A DNA stretch of 64,000 nucleotides from Bordetella petrii (GCA_017745595.1 WMBV01000010.1:62001-126000), one strand, 5' to 3'; positions 1 to 9,393 are shown, numbered from the stretch's first letter. Notes: generated by a model from the sequence alone, not told the origin. Numbers and translations: made by a program.

Positions 1-1365
1 TTCCGCGAAGCAGAGCTGGCGTACCAGCTGACAGCCTCCGATACCGAAGTCCTGGTGCTCGCGCCCGAGATCAACGGCGTGGACTTCATGGGCATGCTTC
101 AGTCGCTGGCGCCCGAGCTGGCCGGCGCCGCCCCTGGCTGCTGGCGCAGCGCCAGCCTGCCGCGGCTGCGCCACGTCGTCTCGGTGGGCGCGGCAACGGC
201 GCCAATGGGCGCGTGGCGCGGCGACCGGATCGCGCCCGCGCCCGATAGCGCCGCGCAGGAACGGGTACGCGCGGCGATGGCGCAGGTGGCGCCGGACGAC
301 CCGGCCATCATCCAGTACACCTCCGGGTCGACCGCTTTCCCCAAGGGGGTGCTGCTCAGCCATCGCAGCACAGTACTGAACGCCTTCCATGTCAACCAGC
401 GCCTGGGCATCGATGCGTCGGACCGCGTCTTCGTGCCGGGGCCTTTCTTCCATGTGGGGGGATCCACTCTGGGGATGCTGCTTGGCCTGCTGGCCGGCGC
501 GCCGATCTACACGCTGCCGCGCTTCGACCCCGCGCAGGTGCTGGACGCCGTCCAGCGCGAACGGATCACGGTATACAGCGGCGTCGATTCGCTGTTCCTT
601 TCCCTGTACAAACACTCGGATTTTCGCCGCGATAGGTTCGCTTCGGTGTGCAAAGGCTGGATCGCCAGCAGCCCCGAAGTCGTGCGCGCGGTGCAGCGGG
701 ACATGGGTTTCACCGGCGTGGCCAATTGCTACGGGATCAGCGAGGCCTCGCCGAACATTACCATCGGCGCTCTGGACGAGCCGCCCGAGTTGCGCGCGGC
801 AACTTGCGGCCTGCCGCATGCCGAGTGCGAGGTCAAAGTCGTCGACCCGGAAACGGGGCGGGAGCAGCCGCGCGGCGAAGCCGGCGAGATCCTGTTCCGC
901 GGCTATTCGTTGATGCTGGGTTACTACAAGAATCCGGAAGAAACTGCCCGGGCGATCGACGGCGACGGTTGGTTGCACACCGGGGACAAGGGCGTGGTGC
1001 GGCCGTCCGGGCATCTGGAATACCACGGGCGGATCAAGGACATGCTGCGCGTGGGCGGCGAGAACCTGGCGCCGGCCCAGGTCGAAGAGGTGTTGCTGCA
1101 GCATCCCAAAGTCCGCCAAGCCGTGGTCGTCGGCCTGCCGGACGAGAGGCTGGTGGAAGTGCCGGCCGCCGTGGTGGAACTGAAAGACGGCGAGCAATGC
1201 ACGGTCGAAGAGATCAACGCCTGGTGCCAGGAACGGCTGGCACCGTTCAAGGTGCCGCGCATCGTGGCCTTTGTCGACCAGATGCCCATGACGGGCAGCG
1301 GCAAGATACAGAAGTTCCGCATACGGCAAGAGGTTTTCGGCATTTCGCCGGGATCCCGGACATGA
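1..1365 (+). CDS. AMP-forming acyl-CoA ligase, 5' end outside window
   Basis: Activates a carboxylic acid to its CoA thioester through an acyl-adenylate (ANL superfamily). The frame is open from base 1, so the N-terminus lies upstream and 454 residues are visible. Motifs seen: the phosphate-binding loop YTSGSTAFPKG (around 316-348), the adenylate motif CYGISEASP (around 727-753), the hinge region GRIKDMLRVGGENLAPAQVEE (around 1030-1090) and the C-terminal lysine motif GSGKIQKF near 1300. The TGA stop overlaps an in-frame ATG of the next gene's frame (ATGA at 1362), so the two are probably co-transcribed. The substrate is unknown; the reductase neighbour suggests a carbonyl- or enone-containing acid. 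Confidence 0.9.
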   Translation, partial: FREAELAYQLTASDTEVLVLAPEINGVDFMGMLQSLAPELAGAAPGCWRSASLPRLRHVVSVGAATAPMGAWRGDRIAPAPDSAAQERVRAAMAQVAPDDPAIIQYTSGSTAFPKGVLLSHRSTVLNAFHVNQRLGIDASDRVFVPGPFFHVGGSTLGMLLGLLAGAPIYTLPRFDPAQVLDAVQRERITVYSGVDSLFLSLYKHSDFRRDRFASVCKGWIASSPEVVRAVQRDMGFTGVANCYGISEASPNITIGALDEPPELRAATCGLPHAECEVKVVDPETGREQPRGEAGEILFRGYSLMLGYYKNPEETARAIDGDGWLHTGDKGVVRPSGHLEYHGRIKDMLRVGGENLAPAQVEEVLLQHPKVRQAVVVGLPDERLVEVPAAVVELKDGEQCTVEEINAWCQERLAPFKVPRIVAFVDQMPMTGSGKIQKFRIRQEVFGISPGSRT

Positions 1366-1382
1366 ATGGCCAGGAGGAGCAC

Positions 1383-2453
1383 ATGAAAAAGGTATTGATC
1401 GTCGGCGGTCTCGGCGCCGTGGGGCAATGCGCCCTGGAGCACTTTGAGTCGAAGCCGGATTGGCAGATCGTCGGCGTATCGCGGCGCAAGCCGCCGTTCC
1501 CGACGCGCGCCGAGTGGGTGTCCGTCGATCTGCGCGACCGTGCCGATTGCGACGCTAAGCTGTCGGGCCTGCGCGGCATCACGCATATTGCCTATACGGC
1601 CGTCTACGAAAAGCCGCACGTGACGAACGGGTGGTCCGAGATGGACCACGTCGAGACCAATCTGGCCATGCTGCAGAACTGCGTCGAGGTCGTCGAACGC
1701 GCCTCGCCGGAACTCAAGCACGTCACGATCATGCAGGGCACTAAGGCGTACGGCGGGCACCTTGGCCCGTTCAGGCAGCCGGCGCGCGAAAGCGACGCAC
1801 GCTACATGGGGCCTAATTTCTACTACAACCAGATGGACTGGTTGGCCGACCGCCAGCAGGGCAAGGCCTGGTCCTGGACGATCCTGCGGCCGCAGATCGT
1901 CTGCGGCATCGCTCTGGGCAGCCCGCTGAACATCGTCTCGGCCATCGGCGTCTATGCGGCCATATCGCGGGAATACGGCATGCCGCTACGCTTTCCGGGT
2001 GGCGCGGCGCGCATCGGCGAGGCGACCGACGCCCGCCTGATCGCCCGTGCCATGGAATGGGCGGGCACGCACGACAGCGCGGCGAACCAGGTGTTCAACA
2101 TCACCAATGGCGATGTCTACACTTGGGAAAACGTCTGGCCGCGCATTGCCGAATTGTTCGGCATGGAAATGGCCCCGCCGCATCCGTTCTCGCTGGCGCG
2201 CGTGATGCCGCAGAACGAGCCCATCTGGGATCGCGTCGTTGCCCGCCATGGGCTGCTGCCCAACCGCTACCAGGAGATCGTGCCGTCGTGGCAGTTCGCC
2301 GATTTCCTGCTGGGCTACGGGCAGCGGCCGAATTCGCACCACATGAGCACCATCAAGATCCGCCAGGCCGGGTTCGCGGATTGCATCGATAGCGAAGACA
2401 TGTTCGTGGAACTGGTGGGCGAGCTGCAGCGGCGCCGCATCCTGCCTGCCTGA
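1383..2453 (+). CDS. PRISE-type short-chain reductase (5beta-reductase/iridoid synthase-like)
   Basis: An NAD(P)-dependent SDR of 356 residues. The N-terminal Rossmann motif GGLGAVGQ lies at residues 8-15. A lysine in MQGTKAYGG (about K121) and the PNFYYNQMDWL motif (about 144-154, tyrosines 147/148) match the Lys and Tyr of the progesterone 5beta-reductase/iridoid synthase (PRISE) family, which lacks the ordinary SDR YxxxK motif. Family members reduce activated C=C bonds of enones or enals. I chose ATG 1383 because AGGAGG at 1371-1377 is well placed; ATG 1362 (overlapping the upstream stop) is an alternative. It follows an acyl-CoA ligase and converges on a TetR gene. The family call is good; the substrate is unknown. 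Confidence 0.82.
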   Translation: MKKVLIVGGLGAVGQCALEHFESKPDWQIVGVSRRKPPFPTRAEWVSVDLRDRADCDAKLSGLRGITHIAYTAVYEKPHVTNGWSEMDHVETNLAMLQNCVEVVERASPELKHVTIMQGTKAYGGHLGPFRQPARESDARYMGPNFYYNQMDWLADRQQGKAWSWTILRPQIVCGIALGSPLNIVSAIGVYAAISREYGMPLRFPGGAARIGEATDARLIARAMEWAGTHDSAANQVFNITNGDVYTWENVWPRIAELFGMEMAPPHPFSLARVMPQNEPIWDRVVARHGLLPNRYQEIVPSWQFADFLLGYGQRPNSHHMSTIKIRQAGFADCIDSEDMFVELVGELQRRRILPA

Positions 2454-2541
2454 GGCGCCGATCGCCCGCCGCGACGGTGGGCGGCCGAAATTGCTGGCGC
2501 ATGATGGCACGCTTGCCCATGGCAGGCGTGCGTCCGAGGTT

Positions 2542-3195
2542 TCATTCAGCCTTCATTTGGCCGATATCGCGCACGAAGGCTTCGGCTGGCGCTTTGGCGA
2601 TCGCCCGGCAGAGCAGCTCGGACATGCCATTGGCCAACTGCTTGTTCGACCAGTTTCCGCTATCGGAGAACCATTTCGGCACCCAGTTCACTGCGCCGAA
2701 GATCGAGAAAATCGCCAATTTTGGATCGCAAGGAATGATGCTGCCATCTTCGATGCCCTCTCGCACGAACCCGCGCAGCTTGGCTTCGAAGCGGTCTCGC
2801 TGTTCGACGATTTTGGCGCGATCGTCGGGCTCGAGCGCATGTTCTTCAGTGATGATCACACAGCGGCTCATTTCACTGAGGGTTACCTCAAGATATTCTC
2901 TGATTGCGAATTGCAGTTTCTGCAGCCCGCTTCCGCCCGCGTTTTCGGCGCTCTGGATGGCTTCGAATCCCACCCGCAAGGCTTCGGCGAATGCTTCATA
3001 CAGCAGCGCGTGCTTGTTTGGAAAATAGTGATACAAGGCGGCCTTGGTGACCCCGAGGCTGGTCGCGATGTCGCCCAGCGAGGTGGCGTGGAATCCCTTC
3101 TGGTTGAATGCCGCGATAGCTTCGCGCAAGAGAGCCTCGCGCTTGAGCTGGTGCATTGCTTTTCGGGTGGGTACTGCGTTATTCCATGTCGCCAC
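2542..3195 (-). CDS. TetR family transcriptional regulator
   Basis: A 217-residue one-component repressor. The N-terminal helix-turn-helix has the hallmark TSLGDIATSLGVTKAALYHY segment (about residues 38-57), followed by a helical ligand-binding domain. The start is GTG at 3195, supported by GGAGGG eight bases upstream; ATG at residue 14 is an alternative. It is the last gene of the minus-strand catabolic/transport series, 41 bases after lpdA, and converges with the PRISE reductase gene. By position it is the best candidate to bind the repeated ACGGTTA half-sites near 17655-17681. That link is inference. Confidence 0.85.
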   Translation of the reverse strand: MATWNNAVPTRKAMHQLKREALLREAIAAFNQKGFHATSLGDIATSLGVTKAALYHYFPNKHALLYEAFAEALRVGFEAIQSAENAGGSGLQKLQFAIREYLEVTLSEMSRCVIITEEHALEPDDRAKIVEQRDRFEAKLRGFVREGIEDGSIIPCDPKLAIFSIFGAVNWVPKWFSDSGNWSNKQLANGMSELLCRAIAKAPAEAFVRDIGQMKAE

Positions 3196-3236
3196 TGATC
3201 AAACCCTCCGGTGAAAATGCGGGGCCGGTCGCATAT

Positions 3237-4646
3237 TTAACGTTTTTTCTTGTTCAAGTACAACTCAGTCAGCGTGCCCTCAAAGGCTTCCGCCGCGAAC
3301 GCCAGCGTTTCGGACAGGGTAGGATGGGGATGTATTGTTAAAGCGATATCGCCGGGCTCGGCACCCATTTCAAGCGCGAGCGCCGCCTCGGAGATCAAAT
3401 CGCCGGCCTGGGGGCCTACCATGCCCACGCCCAGCAGGGCGTGAGTCTGCGGATCCACCAGCAGTTTGGTCAAGCCTTCGCCCCGGCCTATGCTGAGCGC
3501 GCGACCGCTGGCCGCCCACGGGAAACTGGCTGTCTCGTATGTAATGCCCGCGCGCTGCGCTGCCATTTCCGTCAGTCCCACCCAGGCAATTTCGGGGTCG
3601 GTGTAGGCCACGGCGGGAATCACCTTCGCATCATTGACGGCACGCCCGCCTGCCGCGACTTCGGCCGCCAGCTTGCCCTCATAGGCGGCCTTGTGGGCCA
3701 GCATCGGCTCGCCGACGACGTCGCCGATGGCATAGATATGCCCGGCACTGGTGCGCTGCTGGCGGTCCACGGGTATGAAGCCGCGTTCGTCCACCTGCAC
3801 ACCGGCCTGCGACGCATCAATGGCGGCGCCGTTGGGACGGCGCCCCACCGCCACCAGCACATAGTCGTAGCTTTGCGCCGCGGGGGACTGCGGGCCCTCG
3901 AACTCGACGCGCACGCCATCGTCGCCCGCTTGTGCCGATATGACGCGTGTTCCGAGCATGATGGCTTCGTAGCGTCCGGCAACCCGCTGCTGCAAGGGCT
4001 TGACCAGGTCGCGGTCGCACCCGGGCAGCAGGCCTTCTGTCGCTTCTACCACGGTTACGCGGGAGCCCAGGGCCGAGTAGACCGTCGCCAGCTCCATGCC
4101 GATGATGCCGCCCCCCACGACCAGCAGGCGGGCAGGCACTTCGGCAAGCGCCAGCGCGCCCGTCGAATCCAGGATACGGCGATGATCCGGTAGAAACGGC
4201 AGGCGCACGGACCGCGATCCCACGGCAATGATGGCCTGCCTGAAATTGACTTGCTGCCCATCGGCCACGGCCAGGGAATGCGGGCCGGTGAATTTTCCCG
4301 TGCCGGTCAGCACGCGTATCTTGCGTTGCCGGGCCAGGCCCGCCAGCCCCGCGCCCAGCTTCGCAACCAGCGCCTCTTTCCAGGACCGCAGCTTGTCCAG
4401 ACGGATCCGGGGCGCCTCGAACTCGATGCCCAGGTCCCGCAATTCACTGGCGTCCGTCAACCCCTTGGCGGCGTGCAACAGGGCTTTCGATGGAATGCAG
4501 CCCACATTGAGGCATACGCCTCCCAGGGTTTCGCGCTGTTCCACCAGCACGACCGACAGACCGAGGTCTGCCGCCCTGAAGGCTGCCGTGTACCCGCCTG
4601 GCCCCCCGCCCAGTACAAGCAGGTCGGTATCTATCGTGGACGACAT
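3237..4646 (-). CDS. lpdA: Dihydrolipoyl dehydrogenase (E3)
   Basis: Reoxidises the dihydrolipoyl arm of E2 and passes electrons to NAD+ through FAD and a redox disulfide. The 469-residue protein shows the FAD dinucleotide fold (GGGPGGY, residues 13-19), the disulfide GGVCLNVGCIPSK (C45/C50), the NAD-binding VVGGGIIGMELA and the C-terminal HPHPTLSE base motif from the dimer partner. The open frame extends 80 codons upstream, but that stretch is unlike E3 and overlaps livF; ATG 4646 starts the family. It lies 53 bases after livF and about 9 kb from the E2 gene, in the same direction, so it probably serves the local 2-oxoacid dehydrogenase. Confidence 0.93.
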   Translation of the reverse strand: MSSTIDTDLLVLGGGPGGYTAAFRAADLGLSVVLVEQRETLGGVCLNVGCIPSKALLHAAKGLTDASELRDLGIEFEAPRIRLDKLRSWKEALVAKLGAGLAGLARQRKIRVLTGTGKFTGPHSLAVADGQQVNFRQAIIAVGSRSVRLPFLPDHRRILDSTGALALAEVPARLLVVGGGIIGMELATVYSALGSRVTVVEATEGLLPGCDRDLVKPLQQRVAGRYEAIMLGTRVISAQAGDDGVRVEFEGPQSPAAQSYDYVLVAVGRRPNGAAIDASQAGVQVDERGFIPVDRQQRTSAGHIYAIGDVVGEPMLAHKAAYEGKLAAEVAAGGRAVNDAKVIPAVAYTDPEIAWVGLTEMAAQRAGITYETASFPWAASGRALSIGRGEGLTKLLVDPQTHALLGVGMVGPQAGDLISEAALALEMGAEPGDIALTIHPHPTLSETLAFAAEAFEGTLTELYLNKKKR

Positions 4647-4699
4647 AAACTGCGTTTCCTTATCTGCGTTGCGGGTCGTATCGGGGTTGCGGTCCGGAG

Positions 4700-5425
4700 T
4701 CATTCCGACCGACCGGTGCCCAGGTAGGCACTGGACAAATCGGCGTTCGCCCCGCCGGTCAATGCTGCACGGTTGCCCTCGAATGCCACCTGGCCATGCT
4801 TGAGCACGTAGCCGTAGTCCGCCACCCGCAAGGCCAGGCTGGCCATTTGCTCGCTCAGCAGGACGACCCGGCCGCCCTGGGCGCAATACTGTTTGATGAA
4901 CTCGAAAATCTGCGATACCACGATGGGCGCCAGGCCCAGGGAGGGCTCATCGAGCAGCACGAAACGGGGTTGGTGCAGGGTAGCCATCGACAGGATCAGC
5001 ATCTGTTGCTGGCCTCCGCTCAGCGTGCCTGCTTTGGCATGGCTTTTTTCGGCCAGAATGGGAAAGTTGCCGTAGACATGGTCCAGTGCGGTCTTGAACC
5101 TTCCGGAGGGCTTGCGAAAGTGCCACGCCGTGACGAGGTTTTCTTCGACGGTATGCTGGTGGAAAATGCGCCGGCCTTCCATGGCATGCGCCAAGCCGCG
5201 CCGGGCGCGCTCATGAGGCGCCAAGCGGCCGATATCTTCGCCATCGAGCAGAATCCGGCCGGCCTTGACCGGCGTAACGCCCGAGATCGCGCGCATCAAC
5301 GACGACTTGCCCGCACCGTTTGCCCCGATCAGGGCGGTGATACCGTCGGGCCTCGCAACCAGGTTGACGCCGCGCACCGCCGCTATCGCCCCATAGCTGA
5401 CTTGCAGATCGCGCACTTCAAGCAT
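4700..5425 (-). CDS. livF: Branched-chain-type ABC transporter ATPase (LivF-like)
   Basis: One of the two cytoplasmic ATPases of a hydrophobic amino acid uptake (HAAT) importer. The 241 residues contain the Walker A GANGAGKSS (about 34-42), the signature LSGGQQQM, the Walker B VLLDEPSLGLAP and the D-loop, at the usual LivF length. The ATG at 5425 lies inside the end of the fused livM-livG gene, giving an eight-base overlap and suggesting translational coupling. HAAT systems in betaproteobacteria import many aromatic and aliphatic carboxylates, not only amino acids. In this context the cargo is more likely the acid degraded by the surrounding operon. Confidence 0.9.
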   Translation of the reverse strand: MLEVRDLQVSYGAIAAVRGVNLVARPDGITALIGANGAGKSSLMRAISGVTPVKAGRILLDGEDIGRLAPHERARRGLAHAMEGRRIFHQHTVEENLVTAWHFRKPSGRFKTALDHVYGNFPILAEKSHAKAGTLSGGQQQMLILSMATLHQPRFVLLDEPSLGLAPIVVSQIFEFIKQYCAQGGRVVLLSEQMASLALRVADYGYVLKHGQVAFEGNRAALTGGANADLSSAYLGTGRSE

Positions 5426-7238
5426 GTTCGGGCTCCTCTACGCCGAGATACGCCTGGATGACCGCGGGGTCGGCCCGCATGCCATCCATGTCGCCGCGGT
5501 ATATTTCTTCGCCGGCTTCCAGCACCACTACCTCATCGACCAGTTGTGCCAGGAAATCCATGTGGTGATCGATGATCATGACGGCAATGCCGTGGCTGCG
5601 TGCCAGATTGACCAGCTCGATCAGGTGACCGGATTCGTGTTCGGACAGTCCCGCGGCGGGTTCGTCCAGCATCAGCAAATCGGGATCGCTGGCCAGCGCT
5701 CGAGCCACTTCGGCCAGGCGCTGTATCCCGTAAGGCAATTCGCTCATGATGGCATCGGCTTGGCCGGACAAGCCGGCGGCCTGCAACAGGGCGTCGACCT
5801 GGCCCAGCAGCTTGCTTTCCTCGCGCTTGGCCTCGGCGGTGTTCAGCGCCGCGGCCAGCGCACCATGGCGATAGCGCCGGTGCGCGCCCATCAAGACGTT
5901 TTCGCGCACGGTGAAGCTGGGCACATTGCGAGGGTCCTGGAAGGTCCGCGTGATGCCGGCCCGGGCGATCTTGTGAGCGGGCCAGCCGGCGATATTACCG
6001 CCCTTGTACAGGATGCTGCCCGCCGTTGGTGTATAGATGCCGCTGACCACGTTGACCAGCGTGCTTTTGCCCGACCCGTTCGGACCCACCAGCGCAGTGA
6101 CGCGCCCGGGATACAGATCGAGGGAAACCCCCGCCAGCGCCCGCAGGCCGGAAAATTCCATGACGATCTGCTCGACATGGACGAGTGGCCTGCCGCCGGC
6201 CGTGCCTCGGGTCTGCCTTGTGGTCAAGGGTGCGGCCGGGGAGCCCGCCTGGTACCGGGAGAGCTGGTCCCGCTTGCTATAGCGGGTCTGCGTGCCCAGC
6301 AGCCCCGCCAGGCCTTTGGGCAGCAGGGTAAAGATGAACACCAGGATCAGGCCATACACGATGTATTGGTAATCGTTGAATGCCTGCAGTTTCTGCGGTA
6401 GATAGGTGAACAGCACCGCGCCGTAAACCTGCCCGGCCAGCGATCCCAGCCCGCCCACGATGGACATCACCAGGATCTCGATCGACCGCATCAGTCCGAA
6501 GCTCTCGGGTGTCAGGTAGCCGATCATGTGGGCGTAGCAGCCGCCGGCCAGCCCCGCCAGTCCGCCGCTGACGGCATATGCCGTACGCTTGGCGGCAGCC
6601 TGCGAGATACCCAGCGAGCCGGCGGCGATTTCACTGATGTGTACCGCATAGAGTGCGCGGCCGAAATGGCTTTTGACAAAATTCCGAAGCATCAGCATGA
6701 CGACCAGCAATATCGCCAACAAGATGCGAAAGTATCCGACCGTATCGACGTGCCAGCCGAAGATCTGCAAGGTACCGATCTGCGACGACGGAATGCCCCG
6801 CATGCCCATTACGCCGCCCGTGACGCCGCGCAGCTCGCGCGCCAGTTCATAGACAATCAAGCCGAAACCCAGCGACATCATGGCCAGGTAGAACTCGCGC
6901 ACCCTGCCCGCGGGGCCGGCCAGCAGGAAGCCCGCCGCGGACGCGATAATGGCAGCCGCGGCAAGCGCCAGGGGAAAGGGAATGCCCCAGGATTTCAGCG
7001 CAATAGCGCTGGTATAGGCGCCGATAGCGAAGAAACCCGCATGGCCCAGCGAGATCTGGCCATTGATGCCGGTCAGAAGATTGATGCCCTGGGCCAGCAG
7101 TATGTTGATGATGACGAAGCTCCACATCTGTACGGTGCCGGCTTCCACGTACCCAGCCCCCACTGCCAGCGCCGCCGCCAGCAGGCCCACGATCCAGGGG
7201 TTCGTCAAGGTTTTTCCCAACTGTCTCATTGCGTTCAC
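5418..7238 (-). CDS. Fused ABC permease-ATPase (LivM-LivG)
   Basis: A single 606-residue protein. The N-terminal part (about 1-315) has multiple hydrophobic helices and LivM-like signatures (INLLTGINGQISLGHAGFFA near 53-72). The C-terminal part (about 350-606) is a LivG ATPase with Walker A GPNGSGKST, a degenerate signature region ELPYGIQR and Walker B LLMLDEPAAGLS. The GTG start at 7238 overlaps the livH stop (GTGA), a typical coupled junction; ATG at 7229 is the alternative. LivM-LivG fusions are known in HAAT systems, so this is not a sequencing artefact. It forms the inner-membrane and ATPase half of the importer. Confidence 0.9.
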   Translation of the reverse strand: MNAMRQLGKTLTNPWIVGLLAAALAVGAGYVEAGTVQMWSFVIINILLAQGINLLTGINGQISLGHAGFFAIGAYTSAIALKSWGIPFPLALAAAAIIASAAGFLLAGPAGRVREFYLAMMSLGFGLIVYELARELRGVTGGVMGMRGIPSSQIGTLQIFGWHVDTVGYFRILLAILLVVMLMLRNFVKSHFGRALYAVHISEIAAGSLGISQAAAKRTAYAVSGGLAGLAGGCYAHMIGYLTPESFGLMRSIEILVMSIVGGLGSLAGQVYGAVLFTYLPQKLQAFNDYQYIVYGLILVFIFTLLPKGLAGLLGTQTRYSKRDQLSRYQAGSPAAPLTTRQTRGTAGGRPLVHVEQIVMEFSGLRALAGVSLDLYPGRVTALVGPNGSGKSTLVNVVSGIYTPTAGSILYKGGNIAGWPAHKIARAGITRTFQDPRNVPSFTVRENVLMGAHRRYRHGALAAALNTAEAKREESKLLGQVDALLQAAGLSGQADAIMSELPYGIQRLAEVARALASDPDLLMLDEPAAGLSEHESGHLIELVNLARSHGIAVMIIDHHMDFLAQLVDEVVVLEAGEEIYRGDMDGMRADPAVIQAYLGVEEPEHA

Positions 7239-8119
7239 ACCTTCACCGTTTCCCGCTTGCCGAACAGCCCCTGCGGGCGGATTGTCAGTACGCCGATCAG
7301 CAGCACGAAAGCCACCACTTCCGCGGCCGCGGGCGAGAAGTAGCCGCCCACGAGCTTTTCCATCACCCCCAATATCAAGCCGCCCACCAACGAGCCCGAC
7401 GCGCTGCCCATGCCGCCCACTACCGCTGCCACGAAGGCGAGGATCAGCAAATGCAGGCCGAAATTCGGATCGACCGTGCCCGAGACTTGAGACACCAGGA
7501 TCCCGGCGATGCCGGCCAGCACGCCGCTGGCGAGGAAAGAAAAGACCACGACGCGATACACCGGTATGCCCATCAATGAGGCCAGATCCCGATCATGCGC
7601 CACGGCACGCACACCGTATCCCCAGATGGAATGACGCAGGAACAGCTCCATCAAACCCACGATCAGCACGCTGATGATGAATACCGCGATGTACTGCAGC
7701 GATATATAGGCACCCATGAACTCGACCGTGTCGGCGCTGCTGAACAGCACGTCCGGGAAGGCGACAGCCTGGGTGCCGAACAGCCAGCTGGCGATGCCCT
7801 GCAGGAAGACGCCCACGCCGAGCGTCGAGACGACCCAGCCCATGCTGCCGGAAAGACGCCGCAGCGGGCGAACGGCGACCCACTCGACCACCCACAGGAT
7901 GAAGGCGGTAACCACGAGAGAAGCACCCACTGCCAGAAAGATATTGACGCCCGAACCGACCATGACGGCGGTCAGCATGGCTCCCGCCATGAGCACCGAG
8001 CCCTGTCCGAAATTGAGCACACGCGTCGTCCAGAAGGTCAGGTTCAAGCCCAGCCCGATCAAGGCATAGACTGCGCCGACGCTCAGGCCCGAAACGACCA
8101 TTTGGATAAAGAAATCCAT
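7235..8119 (-). CDS. livH: Branched-chain-type ABC transporter permease (LivH-like)
   Basis: Inner-membrane permease of the HAAT importer, 294 residues, made of repeated hydrophobic helices. The N-terminal LSVGAVYALIGLGLNL and the central LVGGLILGVMEKLVGGY are characteristic LivH signatures. It lies 62 bases after the binding-protein gene, with a perfect stem-loop in that gap, and its stop overlaps the GTG start of the fused livM-livG. It pairs with the LivM domain to form the translocation pore. Confidence 0.9.
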   Translation of the reverse strand: MDFFIQMVVSGLSVGAVYALIGLGLNLTFWTTRVLNFGQGSVLMAGAMLTAVMVGSGVNIFLAVGASLVVTAFILWVVEWVAVRPLRRLSGSMGWVVSTLGVGVFLQGIASWLFGTQAVAFPDVLFSSADTVEFMGAYISLQYIAVFIISVLIVGLMELFLRHSIWGYGVRAVAHDRDLASLMGIPVYRVVVFSFLASGVLAGIAGILVSQVSGTVDPNFGLHLLILAFVAAVVGGMGSASGSLVGGLILGVMEKLVGGYFSPAAAEVVAFVLLIGVLTIRPQGLFGKRETVKV

Positions 8120-8150
8120 GCCATCCTCGTTCGTGTCCGCAAGAGCGGCC

Positions 8151-8170
8151 TCCGGCGCCAGCGCGCCGGA
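8151..8170. other. Intercistronic stem-loop between binding protein and permease genes
   Basis: A perfect 8-bp inverted repeat (TCCGGCGC / GCGCCGGA) with a 4-base loop, in the 62-base gap after the binding-protein stop. There is no T-tract, so it is not a classical terminator. In many ABC importers such hairpins protect the binding-protein mRNA or reduce read-through, giving more binding protein than permease. That role is inferred here. Confidence 0.5.
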
Positions 8171-8181
8171 TTGTCCGGTTC

Positions 8182-9393
8182 TTATTCAGTGATCGGCTTC
8201 AGCCGGACCTTGTCGTCCTGCTTGACGTACTCGAACACTTTCACGCCGTCGGTCTCGATGCCGTGATGGCGGTCTTTCGAGAAGCTGTAGATGGTGTTGA
8301 CGCCCGGGTAGTCCTTGATGGATTCAATAGCGGCATTGATGGCCTTGGGGTCATTCGAACCCGCACGCCGGATACCCTCGAACAGGATGTTGGCGGCGTC
8401 ATAGCCGTTGGAAACCGAGATCGCCATGAACAACTGGGGATTCTCGGCATCATTGCCCCACCAGCGATCGACACCGTATTTCTGCTTATAGGCTTGCGCG
8501 AACGCGGCGGCTTCAGGACGCATGGGTTGCCCAAAGGCGCCGATCATGGTGCCCAGCGTGCCCAGCGTCAGGTCGCCGGCCCCTTCCTGGTATGGCTGGC
8601 CCAGCGCGCCATTGGAAGCCACCAGTGGCACATTCAGATTCAGGCGGGCCATCGTCCGGCGCAGCACCGCCAGATCCTTGCCCAGGCCGATGGCGGCGAT
8701 GGCGTCGACGTTGCCGCGCTTCATGCGGGCCACTTGTGCCGTCATATCTTGCGCGCCCTGGTTATAGGAATCGGTTGCGACCGGCTTCGCGCCGCCGTTC
8801 TTTTCGATAGACGCCGACAGGTAGTCGGTACCTGTTACGCCATAAGCGGTACTTTCATGGACGATCCCGATGCGCTTGAAATGCCTGGCCAGGTATTGGC
8901 CCATGGCCACTGCTTCCACATCGTTCTGCAGCGCGAACGAGAAAACATTGGGACGGGGGTTCTCACCTGTCTTTTCGCCAGGGTAGGTCACTACAGGGGT
9001 CTGGGCGATGGGGTTCATATAAGGGCGCCCATCGGCCTGCACCATGTCGATTACCGCCAGCGTGGGGCCGCTGCCTGCGGGGCCGATGACGCCGACGATC
9101 TCTTTGTTGTCCAGGATGGAGCGCATATTCTGCACGGCGCGATCCGGATTGAGTTGATCGTCAAGCAGCATGGCGAGCTCGATCTTCTTGCCGTTGATGC
9201 CGCCTTTGGCGTTCCACTGTTCGATTGCCAGCTCGACAGCGCGGCGGTTTCCTTCGCCGAATTCGTTATAGGGGCCGGTCAGAGCCGAGGTCATGCCGAT
9301 CTTGATCGTGTCGGCCGCCAGGGCGGAGCCGGCTGCGAAAAGGGAGGCGACGATCGCCAGGCCTGCTTTCGTAAGTTTCGGGTGTCCAAACAT
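8182..9393 (-). CDS. ABC importer periplasmic binding protein (LivK/HAAT family)
   Basis: Captures the substrate in the periplasm and delivers it to the LivH/LivM pore. It has 403 residues. A signal peptide (positive start, hydrophobic core, ...AGSALA, cleavage near residue 26) is followed by the type I periplasmic-binding fold: IKIGMTSALTGPYNEFG at the mature N-terminus and VVGVIGPAGSGPTLA-type segments. AGGAG lies eight bases before the ATG. It is the first gene of the transporter block, 68 bases after the PrpD-like gene. The family binds amino acids but also many aromatic and short-chain acids; the ligand cannot be read from sequence. Confidence 0.9.
   Translation of the reverse strand: MFGHPKLTKAGLAIVASLFAAGSALAADTIKIGMTSALTGPYNEFGEGNRRAVELAIEQWNAKGGINGKKIELAMLLDDQLNPDRAVQNMRSILDNKEIVGVIGPAGSGPTLAVIDMVQADGRPYMNPIAQTPVVTYPGEKTGENPRPNVFSFALQNDVEAVAMGQYLARHFKRIGIVHESTAYGVTGTDYLSASIEKNGGAKPVATDSYNQGAQDMTAQVARMKRGNVDAIAAIGLGKDLAVLRRTMARLNLNVPLVASNGALGQPYQEGAGDLTLGTLGTMIGAFGQPMRPEAAAFAQAYKQKYGVDRWWGNDAENPQLFMAISVSNGYDAANILFEGIRRAGSNDPKAINAAIESIKDYPGVNTIYSFSKDRHHGIETDGVKVFEYVKQDDKVRLKPITE

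Noticed and set aside
648-1382. Open frame continuing upstream of the PRISE reductase start
   Set aside because: It overlaps the acyl-CoA ligase in another frame, is Arg/Gly-rich and has no family similarity; AGGAGG before 1383 marks the real start.
2454-2541. GC-rich CGCCC/GGGCG pairing between the reductase and TetR genes as a terminator
   Set aside because: Only five pairs with a long loop and no T-tract; too weak to support.
5418-7238. LivM-LivG fusion as a frameshift or assembly error
   Set aside because: The linker reads through without a stop or frame break and such fusions are known in this transporter family.
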